Shown in pieces: positions 51,406 through 60,325 of a DNA stretch of 64,000 nucleotides; the stretch's first letter is position 1, and each line of letters begins with the position of its first letter. A program made the position numbers and the translations under genes. Source of the DNA: Desulfobacteraceae bacterium UBA2174. Its GTDB lineage: Bacteria; Desulfobacterota; Desulfobacteria; Desulfobacterales; UBA2174. The stretch spans positions 42,324-106,323 of the forward strand of contig DCWA01000026.1 in the NCBI GenBank assembly GCA_002327445.1, read 5' to 3'. The notes below the pieces were generated by a model that did no database searches, was not told where the DNA came from, and was given only the letters and a program-made list of their open reading frames with translations.

Positions 51406-53874
51406 ATGACCGAAGTCGATCAACTGCCCGATATCAGCATCGAACGCGAAATGCGCCAGTCCTATCTGGACTATGCCATGAGCGTGATCATCGGCCGGGC
51501 CTTGCCGGATGTCCGCGACGGGCTCAAGCCGGTCCATCGGCGCGTGCTCTACGCCATGCACGAGCTGAAGAACGACTGGAACAAGCCGTACAAGAAATCG
51601 GCGCGCATCGTGGGCGATGTCATCGGCAAGTACCATCCCCACGGCGACAGCGCCGTCTACGACACCATCGTGCGCCTGGCCCAGAATTTCTCCATGCGCT
51701 ATCCCCTCGTGGACGGGCAGGGCAACTTCGGTTCGGTGGACGGGGATCCGCCGGCGGCCATGCGCTACACCGAGGTGCGCATGCAGAAGCTCGCCCACGA
51801 GATGCTGGCCGACCTGGAAAAGGAAACCGTCGACTGGACCCCCAACTACGACGATTCGCTCAGTGAACCGTCCGTGCTGCCGGCCAAGTTCCCCTGTCTG
51901 CTCGTCAACGGCTCCTCGGGCATCGCAGTGGGGATGGCCACCAACGTCCCCCCCCACAACCTCGGCGAGGTCATCGCGGCGATCAAGGCTCTGATCGACG
52001 ATCCGCAGATTTCCATCGATACGCTCATGACATACATCCCCGGTCCCGATTTTCCAACCGCGGCGATTATTTACGGCACCGACGGGATTTCGGAGGCCTA
52101 CCGGACCGGCCGGGGCGTGCTGCGCCAGCGGGCCCGGGCCGTGGTGGAAGAGGACAAGAAGAACGGCCGCGAGACCATCGTGGTGACTGAACTGCCCTAC
52201 CAGGTCAACAAGGCCAAGCTCATCGAGAAGATCGACGAGCTGGTCAAGCACAAGCAGATCGAGGGTGTGGCCTTCGTGCGCGACGAGTCGGACCGCGAGG
52301 GCATGCGGATCGCCATCGGCCTCAAACGGGACCAGATCGCCCAAGTGGTGCTCAACCAGCTCTACAAGCACACCCGGATGGAAAGCAGCTTCGGGATCAT
52401 CTTTCTGGCGGTGGTGGACGGCCGGCCGGAACTGCTCACCCTGAAACAAGTGCTCGAGCATTTTGTCTACCACCGCAAGACGGTGGTGACCCGCCGCACC
52501 CGTTTCGACCTGAAAAAGGCCGAAGAGCGGGCCCATATCCTGCTCGGCCTCAAGATCGCTCTGGACAACCTGGACGCCGTGGTGGCGCTGATCCGGCGGG
52601 CCGCCTCCCCGGCCGATGCCAAGGCCGGCCTGATCGGCGTCTTCGGGATGTCCGCCATCCAGGCCCAGGCGGTGTTGGACATGCGCCTCCAGCGGCTCAC
52701 CGGCTTGGAGCGGGAGAAGATTCTGGCGGAATACGACGCTGTTCTCAAGGATATCGAGCGTTTCAAGGCGATCCTGGGCAGCGAGCGGCTCGTGCTGGAA
52801 ATCATCAAGGAAGAGTTGGCCGAACTCCAAGACACCTTCGGCGACCCGCGCCGTACCGAGATCTTGCCCACGGCCGACGAGATCACCATCGCCGACATGA
52901 TCGCCGAAGAGGACATGGTGGTCACCATCACCCGGGCCGGCTACATCAAACGCACCCCGGCCAGCGTCTACCAGAGCCAGCGGCGCGGCGGCAAGGGCAA
53001 GACGGGCATGGTCACCAAGGAACAGGACTTCGTCCATCTGCTCTTCGTCGCCTCGACTCACCACACCTTTCTCTTCTTCACCAACCTCGGGCGGGTCTAC
53101 TGGCGCAAGGTCTACGAGATTCCCCAGGCCGGCCGCACCAGTGTGGGCAAGAACATCGTCAACCTGCTCGAGTTCACCGAGAATGAAAAACTGACCACCG
53201 TGCTGGCGGTGGAGTCCTTCGACCCGGGGCGGCACATCATCATGGCCACCCGCGACGGGCTGGTGAAAAAGACGGACATCATGGCCTACAGCCGGCCCCG
53301 GGCGGGCGGGATCATCGCCATCGACCTGGTGCCCGGCGACGAGTTGATCGCCGCGCGGATCACCGACGGCACCCGCAACGTCTTCCTCGGCTCGGCCAAC
53401 GGCAAGTCGATCCGCTTCCACGAAGCCGATGTGCGGGCTTCCGGCAGGGCCTCCCGGGGGGTGCGGGGGCTGCGGCTCGATTCCGGGGACCGCATCGTGG
53501 GCATGGAGGTGCTCACCCACGGCGAGACCCTCTTTGTGGTGACGGAAAACGGATTCGGCAAGCGCACCTCCATCGACGAGTATCCGGTGCAGCGGCGGGG
53601 TGGAAAGGGCGTGATCACCATCAAGACCAGCCAGCGAAACGGTCTGGTGGTGGACATCGCCCTGGTGGAAGACAAGGACGACATGATGCTGGTGACCAAC
53701 CGCGGCATGCTGATCCGCATCCCCATCGCAGGGGTGACCACCATCAGCCGCAACACCCAGGGGGTGAAGCTGATGGACCTGTCCACCGATGAAAAGGTCG
53801 TCAGCATGGCGCGCCTGGCCGAAGGACAGGAAGACGCCGCGGAGGAGGGGGCGGAGGGGAGCGATGGGGACTGA
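51406..53874 (+). CDS. gyrA: DNA gyrase subunit A
   Basis: An 822-residue type II topoisomerase subunit that introduces negative supercoils with GyrB. The catalytic tyrosine is Y121 in AAMRYTEVRM. The quinolone-determining residues are the sensitive form: S82 and D86 in HPHGDSAVYDT. The C-terminal beta-pinwheel (about residues 510-810) contains the GyrA box QRRGGKGK near residue 525 and a second box-like QRRGGKGVI near residue 727. The start at 51406 (MTEVDQLPDISIEREMRQSY) gives the standard N-terminus. gyrB is not in the window. Its 3' end overlaps gpsA by 11 bp. Confidence 0.96.
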   Translation: MTEVDQLPDISIEREMRQSYLDYAMSVIIGRALPDVRDGLKPVHRRVLYAMHELKNDWNKPYKKSARIVGDVIGKYHPHGDSAVYDTIVRLAQNFSMRYPLVDGQGNFGSVDGDPPAAMRYTEVRMQKLAHEMLADLEKETVDWTPNYDDSLSEPSVLPAKFPCLLVNGSSGIAVGMATNVPPHNLGEVIAAIKALIDDPQISIDTLMTYIPGPDFPTAAIIYGTDGISEAYRTGRGVLRQRARAVVEEDKKNGRETIVVTELPYQVNKAKLIEKIDELVKHKQIEGVAFVRDESDREGMRIAIGLKRDQIAQVVLNQLYKHTRMESSFGIIFLAVVDGRPELLTLKQVLEHFVYHRKTVVTRRTRFDLKKAEERAHILLGLKIALDNLDAVVALIRRAASPADAKAGLIGVFGMSAIQAQAVLDMRLQRLTGLEREKILAEYDAVLKDIERFKAILGSERLVLEIIKEELAELQDTFGDPRRTEILPTADEITIADMIAEEDMVVTITRAGYIKRTPASVYQSQRRGGKGKTGMVTKEQDFVHLLFVASTHHTFLFFTNLGRVYWRKVYEIPQAGRTSVGKNIVNLLEFTENEKLTTVLAVESFDPGRHIIMATRDGLVKKTDIMAYSRPRAGGIIAIDLVPGDELIAARITDGTRNVFLGSANGKSIRFHEADVRASGRASRGVRGLRLDSGDRIVGMEVLTHGETLFVVTENGFGKRTSIDEYPVQRRGGKGVITIKTSQRNGLVVDIALVEDKDDMMLVTNRGMLIRIPIAGVTTISRNTQGVKLMDLSTDEKVVSMARLAEGQEDAAEEGAEGSDGD

Positions 53875-54916
53875 ATCCTCCGGAGAGACCCGGAAACCTT
53901 CTCTGGATGAGCGCATCGCGGTGGTGGGCGCCGGCAGCTGGGGCACCGCCCTGGCGCAGCTGCTTGCCGACAAGGGGTATGCCGTCGACCTGTGGACTTT
54001 CGAGACCGAGGTGTGCCAACAGATCCGCTCGGCCCGTGAAAACACCGTGTACCTGCCCGGATGCCCCCTGTCGGAAAGGATTCGCCCCGATACGGATCTG
54101 GAGGCGGTGGCGCGGGAAAAGGACCTGGTGGTCATGGTGGTCCCCTCCCACTTCATGCGATCGGTGGCCATGCGCCTCAGCGGGTGCCTGGCGCCGAGGT
54201 GCATCGTGGTGTCGGCGTCCAAGGGCATCGAAAACAAGACCCACCTCACCATGACCGGCATTCTGGCCGAAACCCTTCCAGGCCACGACCCGCGACGGCT
54301 GGCGGCCCTGTCCGGACCGAGCTTCGCCCGTGAGGTGGCCCGGCGGGTGCCCACCGTGGTTACTGTGGCGGCCCGCGAAGAAGCGGTGGCGGCCTACGTG
54401 CAGCGGGTGTTCGCCGCACCGTGGTTCCGTGTCTACACCAACGACGATGTCATCGGCGTCGAACTCGGCGGCGCGGTCAAGAACGTCATCGCCATTGCCG
54501 CCGGCGTCATCGACGGTCTTGGCCTCGGACTCAATACCCGGGCGGCGCTGATTACCCGCGGGTTGACCGAGATCCGGCGCCTGGGGCTGGCACTGGGGGC
54601 CAATCCGCGCACCTTCACCGGGTTGGCCGGGATGGGCGATCTGGTGTTAACCTGCACCGGTGCCCTGAGCCGCAACCATACCGTGGGGGTGAAGCTGGGG
54701 GAAGGCAAGAAGATCGAGGACATCCTCGCCGAGATGCGCATGGTGGCGGAAGGGGTCAAAACCGCCAAGTCGGTTTACAACCTTTCGCGCCGACTGGGCG
54801 TGGAAATGCCCATTTGTCATGAGATTTACCGGATCCTTTACGAAGGCACGTCCCCGGCCGATGGGGTGATGCGGTTGATGACCCGCGACCTGAAGGACGA
54901 ACTGGACGAACGTTGA
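53864..54916 (+). CDS. gpsA: Glycerol-3-phosphate dehydrogenase [NAD(P)+]
   Basis: A 350-residue enzyme that makes sn-glycerol-3-phosphate for phospholipids from dihydroxyacetone phosphate. The Rossmann start IAVVGAGSWGTALAQLLADKGY follows a 20-residue leader. KGIENKTHLTMTGILAETL, ALSGPSFAREVARRVPTVVTVAA and the catalytic-lysine region VELGGAVKNVIAIAAGVIDGLGLG are conserved. GMGDLVLTCTGALSRNHTVGVKLGEGK is the C-terminal signature. The start at 53864 overlaps the gyrA stop; gggagcg lies just upstream. Coupling to gyrA is implied by the overlap. Confidence 0.95.
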   Translation: MGTESSGETRKPSLDERIAVVGAGSWGTALAQLLADKGYAVDLWTFETEVCQQIRSARENTVYLPGCPLSERIRPDTDLEAVAREKDLVVMVVPSHFMRSVAMRLSGCLAPRCIVVSASKGIENKTHLTMTGILAETLPGHDPRRLAALSGPSFAREVARRVPTVVTVAAREEAVAAYVQRVFAAPWFRVYTNDDVIGVELGGAVKNVIAIAAGVIDGLGLGLNTRAALITRGLTEIRRLGLALGANPRTFTGLAGMGDLVLTCTGALSRNHTVGVKLGEGKKIEDILAEMRMVAEGVKTAKSVYNLSRRLGVEMPICHEIYRILYEGTSPADGVMRLMTRDLKDELDER

Positions 54917-55072
54917 TCCCGGCCGAGACCGGAAGCCTGAAAACGGCGGTCTGATTCGTCAGGGCGGCGCAGGCGGCGGCGGGCCCGTCCAGCCGCGCAA
55001 GGCTCGGGATGGATCGGGCCGGTGGCGGACCGGTGTTCAGGCCCAAGATGGGCGGCCGACAGAGGAGGGGGC

Positions 55073-55822
55073 ATGGCCACCACCCGAAAGGCCGACGCCG
55101 AGGTGCCGGATGATTCCAACCGGGGGCATCGGCGGCGGTTGCGGGAGCGTTTCCGGACGGCCGGCCTGGCCGGTTTTCACGACTACGAAGTTATTGAGCT
55201 GCTGTTGACCCTCGGTGTCCCTCAAAAGGATTGCAAGCCGGCGGCCAAGGCGGTCATGGCGCGATTCAAGGCCTTGCCGGCGGTGATGGAGGCCTCCGAG
55301 GAAGCTCTTTGCGAGGTGCCGGGAATCGGACCGAACAACGCCATCGCCATCCGTCTGATCAAGGCCGTGGCGGACCGCTACCTCCAGGAGCGGCTCGTCG
55401 ACCGGCTGGTGCTCACCGATTCCCGCACGCTCTTCGATTTTCTCTACCATACCTTGCGCGATCTGGGCCGCGAACGGTTCGTGGCGATTTTTCTCGACGC
55501 CAAGAACCGGGTGCGGGAGACGGCCACCCTTTTCGAAGGGACGTTGACCGCCAGCGCCGTCTACCCCCGGGAGGTGATTCAGGCGGCCATCGAACACCGG
55601 GCCGCGGCCCTGATCTTCGCCCACAACCATCCCTCGGGAGATCCGTCCCCCTCGGCGGACGATATCGCCCTGACCCGGCGGTTGATATTCGCCTGCCGCG
55701 CCGTGGGCGTCACCGTGCATGAGCACTTGGTGGTGGGGGCCAATCGGTATTATAGTTTTGCCGACCAGGGGCGCATCGCCGCGATGAACCGCGAGTTCGA
55801 AGCCGTGATGGCCGGCCATTGA
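55073..55822 (+). CDS. radC: RadC family JAB-domain protein
   Basis: A 249-residue protein. The N-terminal helix-hairpin-helix region contains GHRRRLRERFRTAGLAGFHDYEVIELLL and VPGIGPNNAIAIRL; the C-terminal JAB1/MPN domain (about residues 125-245) has the metal motif HNHPSGDPSPSADDIALTRR. The family was named as a DNA-repair gene but its real role is unsettled. The ATG at 55073 has gaggagggggc; a start 17 codons upstream lacks one. Length is standard. Confidence 0.94.
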   Translation: MATTRKADAEVPDDSNRGHRRRLRERFRTAGLAGFHDYEVIELLLTLGVPQKDCKPAAKAVMARFKALPAVMEASEEALCEVPGIGPNNAIAIRLIKAVADRYLQERLVDRLVLTDSRTLFDFLYHTLRDLGRERFVAIFLDAKNRVRETATLFEGTLTASAVYPREVIQAAIEHRAAALIFAHNHPSGDPSPSADDIALTRRLIFACRAVGVTVHEHLVVGANRYYSFADQGRIAAMNREFEAVMAGH

Positions 55823-55929
55823 TGCATGCTTGTCGCCAAGGCTACGGCGGCGTTGGCCGCCCCGGGGGACAGCGCGTTCACGGAGAGCAGAACCGAAATG
55901 CAGCCAATTCTCGCGGCCAGGAAACAGTG

Positions 55930-56205
55930 ATGGAAAACCGCCGACTCGATACCCGCCCTTATTGCTTCGGAGACCTGGAAATCGTTTTCCCGATGGGCCC
56001 CGACGGGCTGCGGGCCACGCCGGAATCGTGTCTGGTCTGCCATTGCAAGACCGAGTGCCTGCGCGCGGCGATGGCTGGTCCGGCAGGAGACCAGGTGCGC
56101 CAGGAACACCTGCGCCGGGCCGAAGATGCTGGGGTGGTCGGTTTTTTCGAGCGCTGGTCGCGCAAGAAACAACTCGAACGCCGTGACCGGACCCGCCATC
56201 GGTAA
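55930..56205 (+). CDS. Small cysteine-motif protein, function unknown
   Basis: A 91-residue protein. After MENRRLDTRPYCFGDLEIVF comes PMGPDGLRATPESCLVCHCKTECLRAAM, where CxxCxCxxxC (about residues 33-42) suggests a metal or Fe-S site. The tail is basic (FFERWSRKKQLERRDRTRHR). I recognise it only as a conserved hypothetical of this lineage. The start was chosen for its position; a weak ribosome site (ggaaacagtg) precedes it. It sits between radC and pgk without overlap. Confidence 0.65.
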   Translation: MENRRLDTRPYCFGDLEIVFPMGPDGLRATPESCLVCHCKTECLRAAMAGPAGDQVRQEHLRRAEDAGVVGFFERWSRKKQLERRDRTRHR

Positions 56206-56312
56206 CCCGGGGCCGGCCACGCTTTTCCCAGCCCGTTCGACGCCGACGTCCTTCCACCGCCGACAACTCCGGGCAAGGCCAACTTCATCCATCCTTTCGG
56301 AGGACCGGAATC

Positions 56313-57497
56313 ATGAAGACCATCAAAGAGATCGACATCGATCGGAAGCGGGTGCTGTTTCGTGTGGATTTCAACGTTCCCCTCGATTCGCAACAGAACA
56401 TCACCGACGATACCCGCATCCGGGCGGTGCTGCCGACGTTGCGCTACGCCCTGGACAACCGGGCCAAGGTGATCATCGCTTCCCACCTGGGCCGCCCCAA
56501 GGGGAAGGTGGTGCCCGAAATGAGCCTGGCGCCGGTGTCCAAGCGGCTGGGCCGTATGCTGGAGCTGAATGTGAAGATGGCCCCCGACTGCATCGGCGCC
56601 GAGGTGGAGGCCGCTGTGGCGGCACTGGCACCCGGAGAGGTGCTGCTGCTGGAAAATCTGCGTTTTCATCCCGAGGAAACGGCCAACGAAGACGCCTTCG
56701 CCCGCGCCCTGGCCGGCCTCTGCGATGTCTACATCAACGACGCCTTCGCCGTCAGCCACCGCAAGAACGCCTCGGTGGAGGCCATCACGCGCCATGCCCC
56801 CGTCTGCGGCGCCGGGTTCCTGCTCCAACGGGAGCTGGAGTATTTCCGCAAGGCCATGGCCGATCCTCAGCGCCCCCTGGTGGCCATTGTCGGCGGCGCC
56901 AAGGTGTCGAGCAAGCTGCGGGCCCTGGAGAACATGATTCAGCATGTGGACAAGTTCATCATCGGCGGGGCCATGGCCAACACCTTTCTGCGCAGCAAGG
57001 GGTTTTCACTGGGCCAGTCGCTGGTGGAGCCGGACTTGGTGGACGCCGCCGGTGAGATCATCCGTCAGGCCCTGGCCCGGGGCGTCAAGTTCTACCTGCC
57101 GGTGGATGTCGTGGTGGCGGACCGCATGGATCCCAAGGCGCAGATCAAGATCGTGCCGATTCAGGAGATTCCCGAGCAGTGGATGGCGCTGGACATCGGC
57201 CCGGCGACCGCATTGCTATACAATCAGGCGCTTTATGACGCCAAGACCATCGTCTGGAACGGTCCCATGGGGGTATTCGAAATGGATGCCTTCAGCCGCG
57301 GCACCACCGCCCTGGTGCACAGCGTGGCCAACAGTTTCGCCCTGTCGATTGTCGGTGGCGGGGACACCGACGTGGCCATCCACCGAAGCGGCGAGGCGGA
57401 CCGTATCACGTACATTTCCACCGGCGGTGGCGCCTTCCTCCAGTTGCTGGAGGGAAAAAGCCTGCCGGCGGTGGAGGCGCTGGATCGCTGCGGCTGA
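56313..57497 (+). CDS. pgk: Phosphoglycerate kinase
   Basis: A 394-residue glycolytic enzyme interconverting 1,3-bisphosphoglycerate and 3-phosphoglycerate with ADP/ATP. The substrate domain carries RVLFRVDFNVPLDSQQ, HLGRPKGKVVPEMSL and LLENLRFHPEETANED; the nucleotide domain has IVGGAKVSSKL, NGPMGVFEMDAFSRGT and the closing VGGGDTDVAIHRSGE with STGGGAFLQLLEGKSLPAVEAL. Length is normal. The ribosome site ggaggaccggaatc precedes the ATG. A membrane protein gene follows after 17 bp. No other glycolytic gene is present. Confidence 0.96.
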   Translation: MKTIKEIDIDRKRVLFRVDFNVPLDSQQNITDDTRIRAVLPTLRYALDNRAKVIIASHLGRPKGKVVPEMSLAPVSKRLGRMLELNVKMAPDCIGAEVEAAVAALAPGEVLLLENLRFHPEETANEDAFARALAGLCDVYINDAFAVSHRKNASVEAITRHAPVCGAGFLLQRELEYFRKAMADPQRPLVAIVGGAKVSSKLRALENMIQHVDKFIIGGAMANTFLRSKGFSLGQSLVEPDLVDAAGEIIRQALARGVKFYLPVDVVVADRMDPKAQIKIVPIQEIPEQWMALDIGPATALLYNQALYDAKTIVWNGPMGVFEMDAFSRGTTALVHSVANSFALSIVGGGDTDVAIHRSGEADRITYISTGGGAFLQLLEGKSLPAVEALDRCG

Positions 57498-57514
57498 AAA
57501 GGTGAGCGAAAGAC

Positions 57515-58252
57515 TTGAAGTCGGACACGGGATGTCGTGCGCGCCTGCCTGGCCTAGCCCTCTTGGCCGCGGTGGTCTTGCTGGCGGGAGCCGGCCTGGC
57601 CGTTTGGGCGCTGGTTGAGCGGGATGCGCTGCTCGGCGCCTTTTCGGCCACCTGGGCCCTGATCGCCGATCGCCGCGCCCTGGCCTCTTGGCTGGGCCAG
57701 TGGGGTGTCGCGGCACCGTTGATCTTCATCGGCGTGCAAGTGTTCCAGGTGCTGCTGGCGCCGGTTCCCGGAGAAGCCACCGGGTTTATCGGTGGCTACC
57801 TCTTCGGCCCGGGGCCGGGGTTTCTTTACAGCACCGTCGGGTTGACTTTGGGATCGTTGCTGAGTTTCGGGGTCAGCCGCCGCCTCGGCCGCGATCTGGT
57901 GCGCCGCTGGATATCTCCGCGGCGTCTGGAGCGTTTTGACAGGCTCATGCGCCGGCAGGGCGCCCTGGCGGCCTTTGTCCTGTTTCTGATTCCCGGTTTT
58001 CCCAAAGACTACCTTTGCTTTTTCCTCGGTTTGAGCCGCATGCCGCTGCGCCTGTTTTTCCCCATGGTGGCGGTGGGGCGAATCCCCGGCACCCTGATGC
58101 TCAGTTTTCAGGGAGCCGCTCTTGCCGAACGCAACTATGGCGTCTTGATCGCCCTCGGGGCCGTCAGCGCCTTGGTGCTGGGACTGCTGGTGGCCTATCG
58201 GAGCGAGGTTTACGGATGGATCGAACGGCTGGATCGCGGCGGCCAAGTTTGA
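57515..58252 (+). CDS. TVP38/TMEM64 family membrane protein
   Basis: A 245-residue membrane protein starting at TTG 57515 (ggtgagcgaaagac upstream). Hydrophobic spans include LALLAAVVLLAGAGLAVWALV, LGQWGVAAPLIFIGVQVFQVLLAPV and the DedA-like core PGEATGFIGGYLFGPGPGFLYSTVGLTLGSLLSFGVSRRLGRDLV. FVLFLIPGFPKDYLCFFLGLSRMPL is the second conserved loop. These proteins move lipids across membranes or scramble them in homologues; the bacterial substrate is unknown. It follows pgk by 17 bp and probably shares its transcript. Confidence 0.9.
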   Translation: MKSDTGCRARLPGLALLAAVVLLAGAGLAVWALVERDALLGAFSATWALIADRRALASWLGQWGVAAPLIFIGVQVFQVLLAPVPGEATGFIGGYLFGPGPGFLYSTVGLTLGSLLSFGVSRRLGRDLVRRWISPRRLERFDRLMRRQGALAAFVLFLIPGFPKDYLCFFLGLSRMPLRLFFPMVAVGRIPGTLMLSFQGAALAERNYGVLIALGAVSALVLGLLVAYRSEVYGWIERLDRGGQV

Positions 58253-58345
58253 CGGATAGGATGGGGGATGGTACACAAACAAATTGATTTTCAGCCGATG
58301 CCAGTGCGTTTCGAACGCGTTATCGCCATTAGATAAGGAGGGGGT

Positions 58346-59407
58346 GTGGCGTTTTGGAGCATCCGTGAGGAACTGAGCCGTGCCAACTGCCTGCGGCGGT
58401 CCTATTACGAGCTGTTGCGCGATCAACTGGACCAGTTCATCCTCTCCTACTCCCTGACCCAGTCCTACGAGAAGTTCCGCGCCCGCAACAAGGTGTACCC
58501 CTTCGTGGAGAAGCGGGAACTGAAACCCCGGGCACGCATCCCGGGGATGGAATATGAATGCCAGAACGCCTTCCTGGTGATTTTCGTCGAAGACAGCCTG
58601 CCGGTGTCCTTCAAGAAGTACATCCGTTTCTACGATCTCAACAAGACCACCAAGTCCAACCTGCTGCAGCTCGAATCCCTTCCCCTGGAAAAGGAGTTCG
58701 ACCGCAGCCAAAAGAGCCTTGAGAACGTGCGTTTCTTCGATTTTTTGAAGGAGCTGATGCCCGTCGATTACGCTTTGCTGATTCAGCGCGATCCCAAGAC
58801 GCGGCAGCGGGACCGCTATGTGCTGAGCCATTTTCACGTGCGCATCGACTGGCCCATCGCCGAGGCCGCCGAGGACCTGGGAAAACACCTGCGCTACATT
58901 TCCAAGGATTTGTACGAAAAAGGAGACAAGTGGGCCGAGGACCTTCAGAAGAAGTTCTTCGAGTACTACGGTGTGCCGGCCATGGCCGGCGGGCGGCGTA
59001 CCGCCGCCGTGGTGGCGGCCCAGTATCTCAAGCGCATTCCTTGCATCAGCACCATCTACGTTGGCAGCAGCGAGTCGCGCTCCACGATGCGCATCGGCGA
59101 GCGGGGAACATCCAAGGCAGTGCTACTGAACTTAAGCGATATTGAGGTCAAGCAGATCGCCTCGGCCAATACCCTGACGGAACGCACCTTCCGTAAAAAC
59201 TACATCTTCAATCACCATAGCAAGGCGAACCTGTGCATTTTCAGGGCGACCTACGCCTACACGGAGCACTCCCGCCCCCCGGAGGACGGCAAGCTGCGGG
59301 AGCTGAAGCCCGACCTGAACTGGCTCACCGTGGGCGCCCAGCACGTGCTGCCCAAGCCCGGAGTCTGGAAATATCCCCCCCTGCCGCTCAATTTCATCTA
59401 CTCCTGA
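58346..59407 (+). CDS. Unrecognised 353-residue protein
   Basis: A soluble protein starting at GTG 58346 behind an aaggaggggg run. It starts MAFWSIREELSRANCLRRSY and has mixed charged/helical composition: KRELKPRARIPGMEYECQNA, FKKYIRFYDLNKTTKSNLLQ, LFLKELMPVDYALLIQRDPK-type helices, then a C-terminal half with VVAAQYLKRIPCISTIYVGS and NYIFNHHSKANLCIFRATYA. I see no transmembrane span, no nucleotide-binding loop and no DNA-binding motif I can name. Codon use matches its neighbours, so it is a real gene. It follows the TVP38 gene by 93 bp. Confidence 0.7.
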   Translation: MAFWSIREELSRANCLRRSYYELLRDQLDQFILSYSLTQSYEKFRARNKVYPFVEKRELKPRARIPGMEYECQNAFLVIFVEDSLPVSFKKYIRFYDLNKTTKSNLLQLESLPLEKEFDRSQKSLENVRFFDFLKELMPVDYALLIQRDPKTRQRDRYVLSHFHVRIDWPIAEAAEDLGKHLRYISKDLYEKGDKWAEDLQKKFFEYYGVPAMAGGRRTAAVVAAQYLKRIPCISTIYVGSSESRSTMRIGERGTSKAVLLNLSDIEVKQIASANTLTERTFRKNYIFNHHSKANLCIFRATYAYTEHSRPPEDGKLRELKPDLNWLTVGAQHVLPKPGVWKYPPLPLNFIYS

Positions 59408-59445
59408 AAGCCCGCCTCCCGATTGTCATCTCGACCCGCCCCCCA

Positions 59446-59475
59446 ATTGTCATCCCGAGCGGAGCGAGGGATCTC
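59446..59475. repeat. Copy of a genome-dispersed short repeat
   Basis: attgtcatcccgagcggagc continues gagggatct. A partial duplicate (gattgtcatctcgacccgcc) lies just before at 59421. The same family occurs in inverse and direct form around 9130-9370. Nothing else is apparent in the 176 bp between the unrecognised gene and the acetyltransferase. Confidence 0.55.
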
Positions 59476-59583
59476 TGCGCCCAACGCTATCCCCAGTGAC
59501 TTCAACAGGTAGAGATTCTTCGTCGCCGGCTTATCGGGGTGGCCTGTAATTTTTCGACCTTTTTACCGTCTGAATCCATCTGG

Positions 59584-60051
59584 TCAGGAGCGCCGGCCGA
59601 GCGTCTTGATCATGGCGATTTCGTCGCAGTCGGGAAACTTGGGGCAAAGGACGCAGTCGGCCCAGATCTTGCGGGGGAGTTGGGCGCGGTCGATGCGCAC
59701 GAAGCCGAACCGTTCGAAAAAACCGGGGCGGTAGGTGAGGGTGAAGACTTTCTCCAGGCGAAAATGCCGGGCTTCCTCCAGGGCGTGTTGGGTCAACTGG
59801 CCGCCGATGCCGCGGTGCTGGTGGCGCGGATCCACCGCCAGGGAGCGGATTTCGGCCAGGTCCTGCCAGCAGATCTGCAGGGCGCAACAGCCGATGACCT
59901 TGCGGGTCTGATCGTCCACGGCCACGACAAAGTCGCGCAAGTGGTCGTAGAGTTGTCCCATGGGCCGGGGCAGCAGCTCACCGCGCTCGGCGAAGATTTG
60001 CAGCAGGGCGTGGATCGCCCGGACATCTTTGGTGGTGGCCGCACGGATCAT
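59584..60051 (-). CDS. GNAT acetyltransferase, ArgA-like (possible N-acetylglutamate synthase)
   Basis: A 155-residue acetyltransferase. The start MIRAATTKDVRAIHALLQIF at 60051 is preferred to the longer frame opening at 60183, which would cover a good tRNA promoter. The acetyl-CoA loop is AEIRSLAVDPRHQHRGIGGQ LTQHAL (RGxG). The C-terminal FFERFGFVRIDRAQLPRKIW and DCVLCPKFPDCDEIAMIK cysteine block is characteristic of the short ArgA-like acetyltransferases of Deltaproteobacteria that acetylate glutamate for arginine synthesis. No clear Shine-Dalgarno site precedes it. ArgA function is inference; another GNAT role is possible. Confidence 0.82.
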   Translation of the reverse strand: MIRAATTKDVRAIHALLQIFAERGELLPRPMGQLYDHLRDFVVAVDDQTRKVIGCCALQICWQDLAEIRSLAVDPRHQHRGIGGQLTQHALEEARHFRLEKVFTLTYRPGFFERFGFVRIDRAQLPRKIWADCVLCPKFPDCDEIAMIKTLGRRS

Positions 60052-60147
60052 GCATCGGGTTTTAGCGAGGCGGCCGCCAAAAAGCAAGCCTCGGTCGTTG
60101 AAAATCATGGCCCGGAAACGCGCCAGGACGAAACGGCCGGCGTCAGC

Positions 60148-60177
60148 TTGACATCGCCGTCGATTCAGGCTTATAGC
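60148..60177 (+). promoter_or_regulatory. Sigma-70 promoter of the truncated tRNA-Leu gene
   Basis: TTGACA (60148-60153) and TATAGC (60172-60177) are 18 bases apart, with a start expected near 60184, about 40 bases before the tRNA. The good match shows this was a functional tRNA locus. Confidence 0.65.
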
Positions 60178-60223
60178 CTTCAATCCGGATCGTTTTTATA
60201 AACGGTACACCGCCGATTTGCCT

Positions 60224-60263
60224 GCCCGGGTGGCGGAACAGGAAGACGCAAGAGACTTAAAAT
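60224..60263 (+). tRNA. tRNA-Leu(TAA), 5' half only (truncated at the anticodon loop)
   Basis: GCCCGGG acceptor strand, TGGCGG D-arm, AGACGC and the anticodon loop acttaaaat match tRNA-Leu with anticodon TAA. After base 60263 the sequence (gccttgaatttcc) does not complete the anticodon stem, variable arm, T-arm or acceptor stem. The junction is 63 bp before the integrase stop codon. The other half should lie at the far boundary of the inserted element, outside this window or lost. Confidence 0.75.
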
Positions 60264-60325
60264 GCCTTGAATTTCCTTACCAATTAAGCTTCCGCAGGCA
60301 CTGGCACATTTTTGGCACAAAATCG

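Noticed and set aside
51271..54354. A 1027-codon minus-strand frame opposite gyrA and gpsA
   Set aside because: Antisense shadow of gyrA and gpsA; no motif or start signal of its own.
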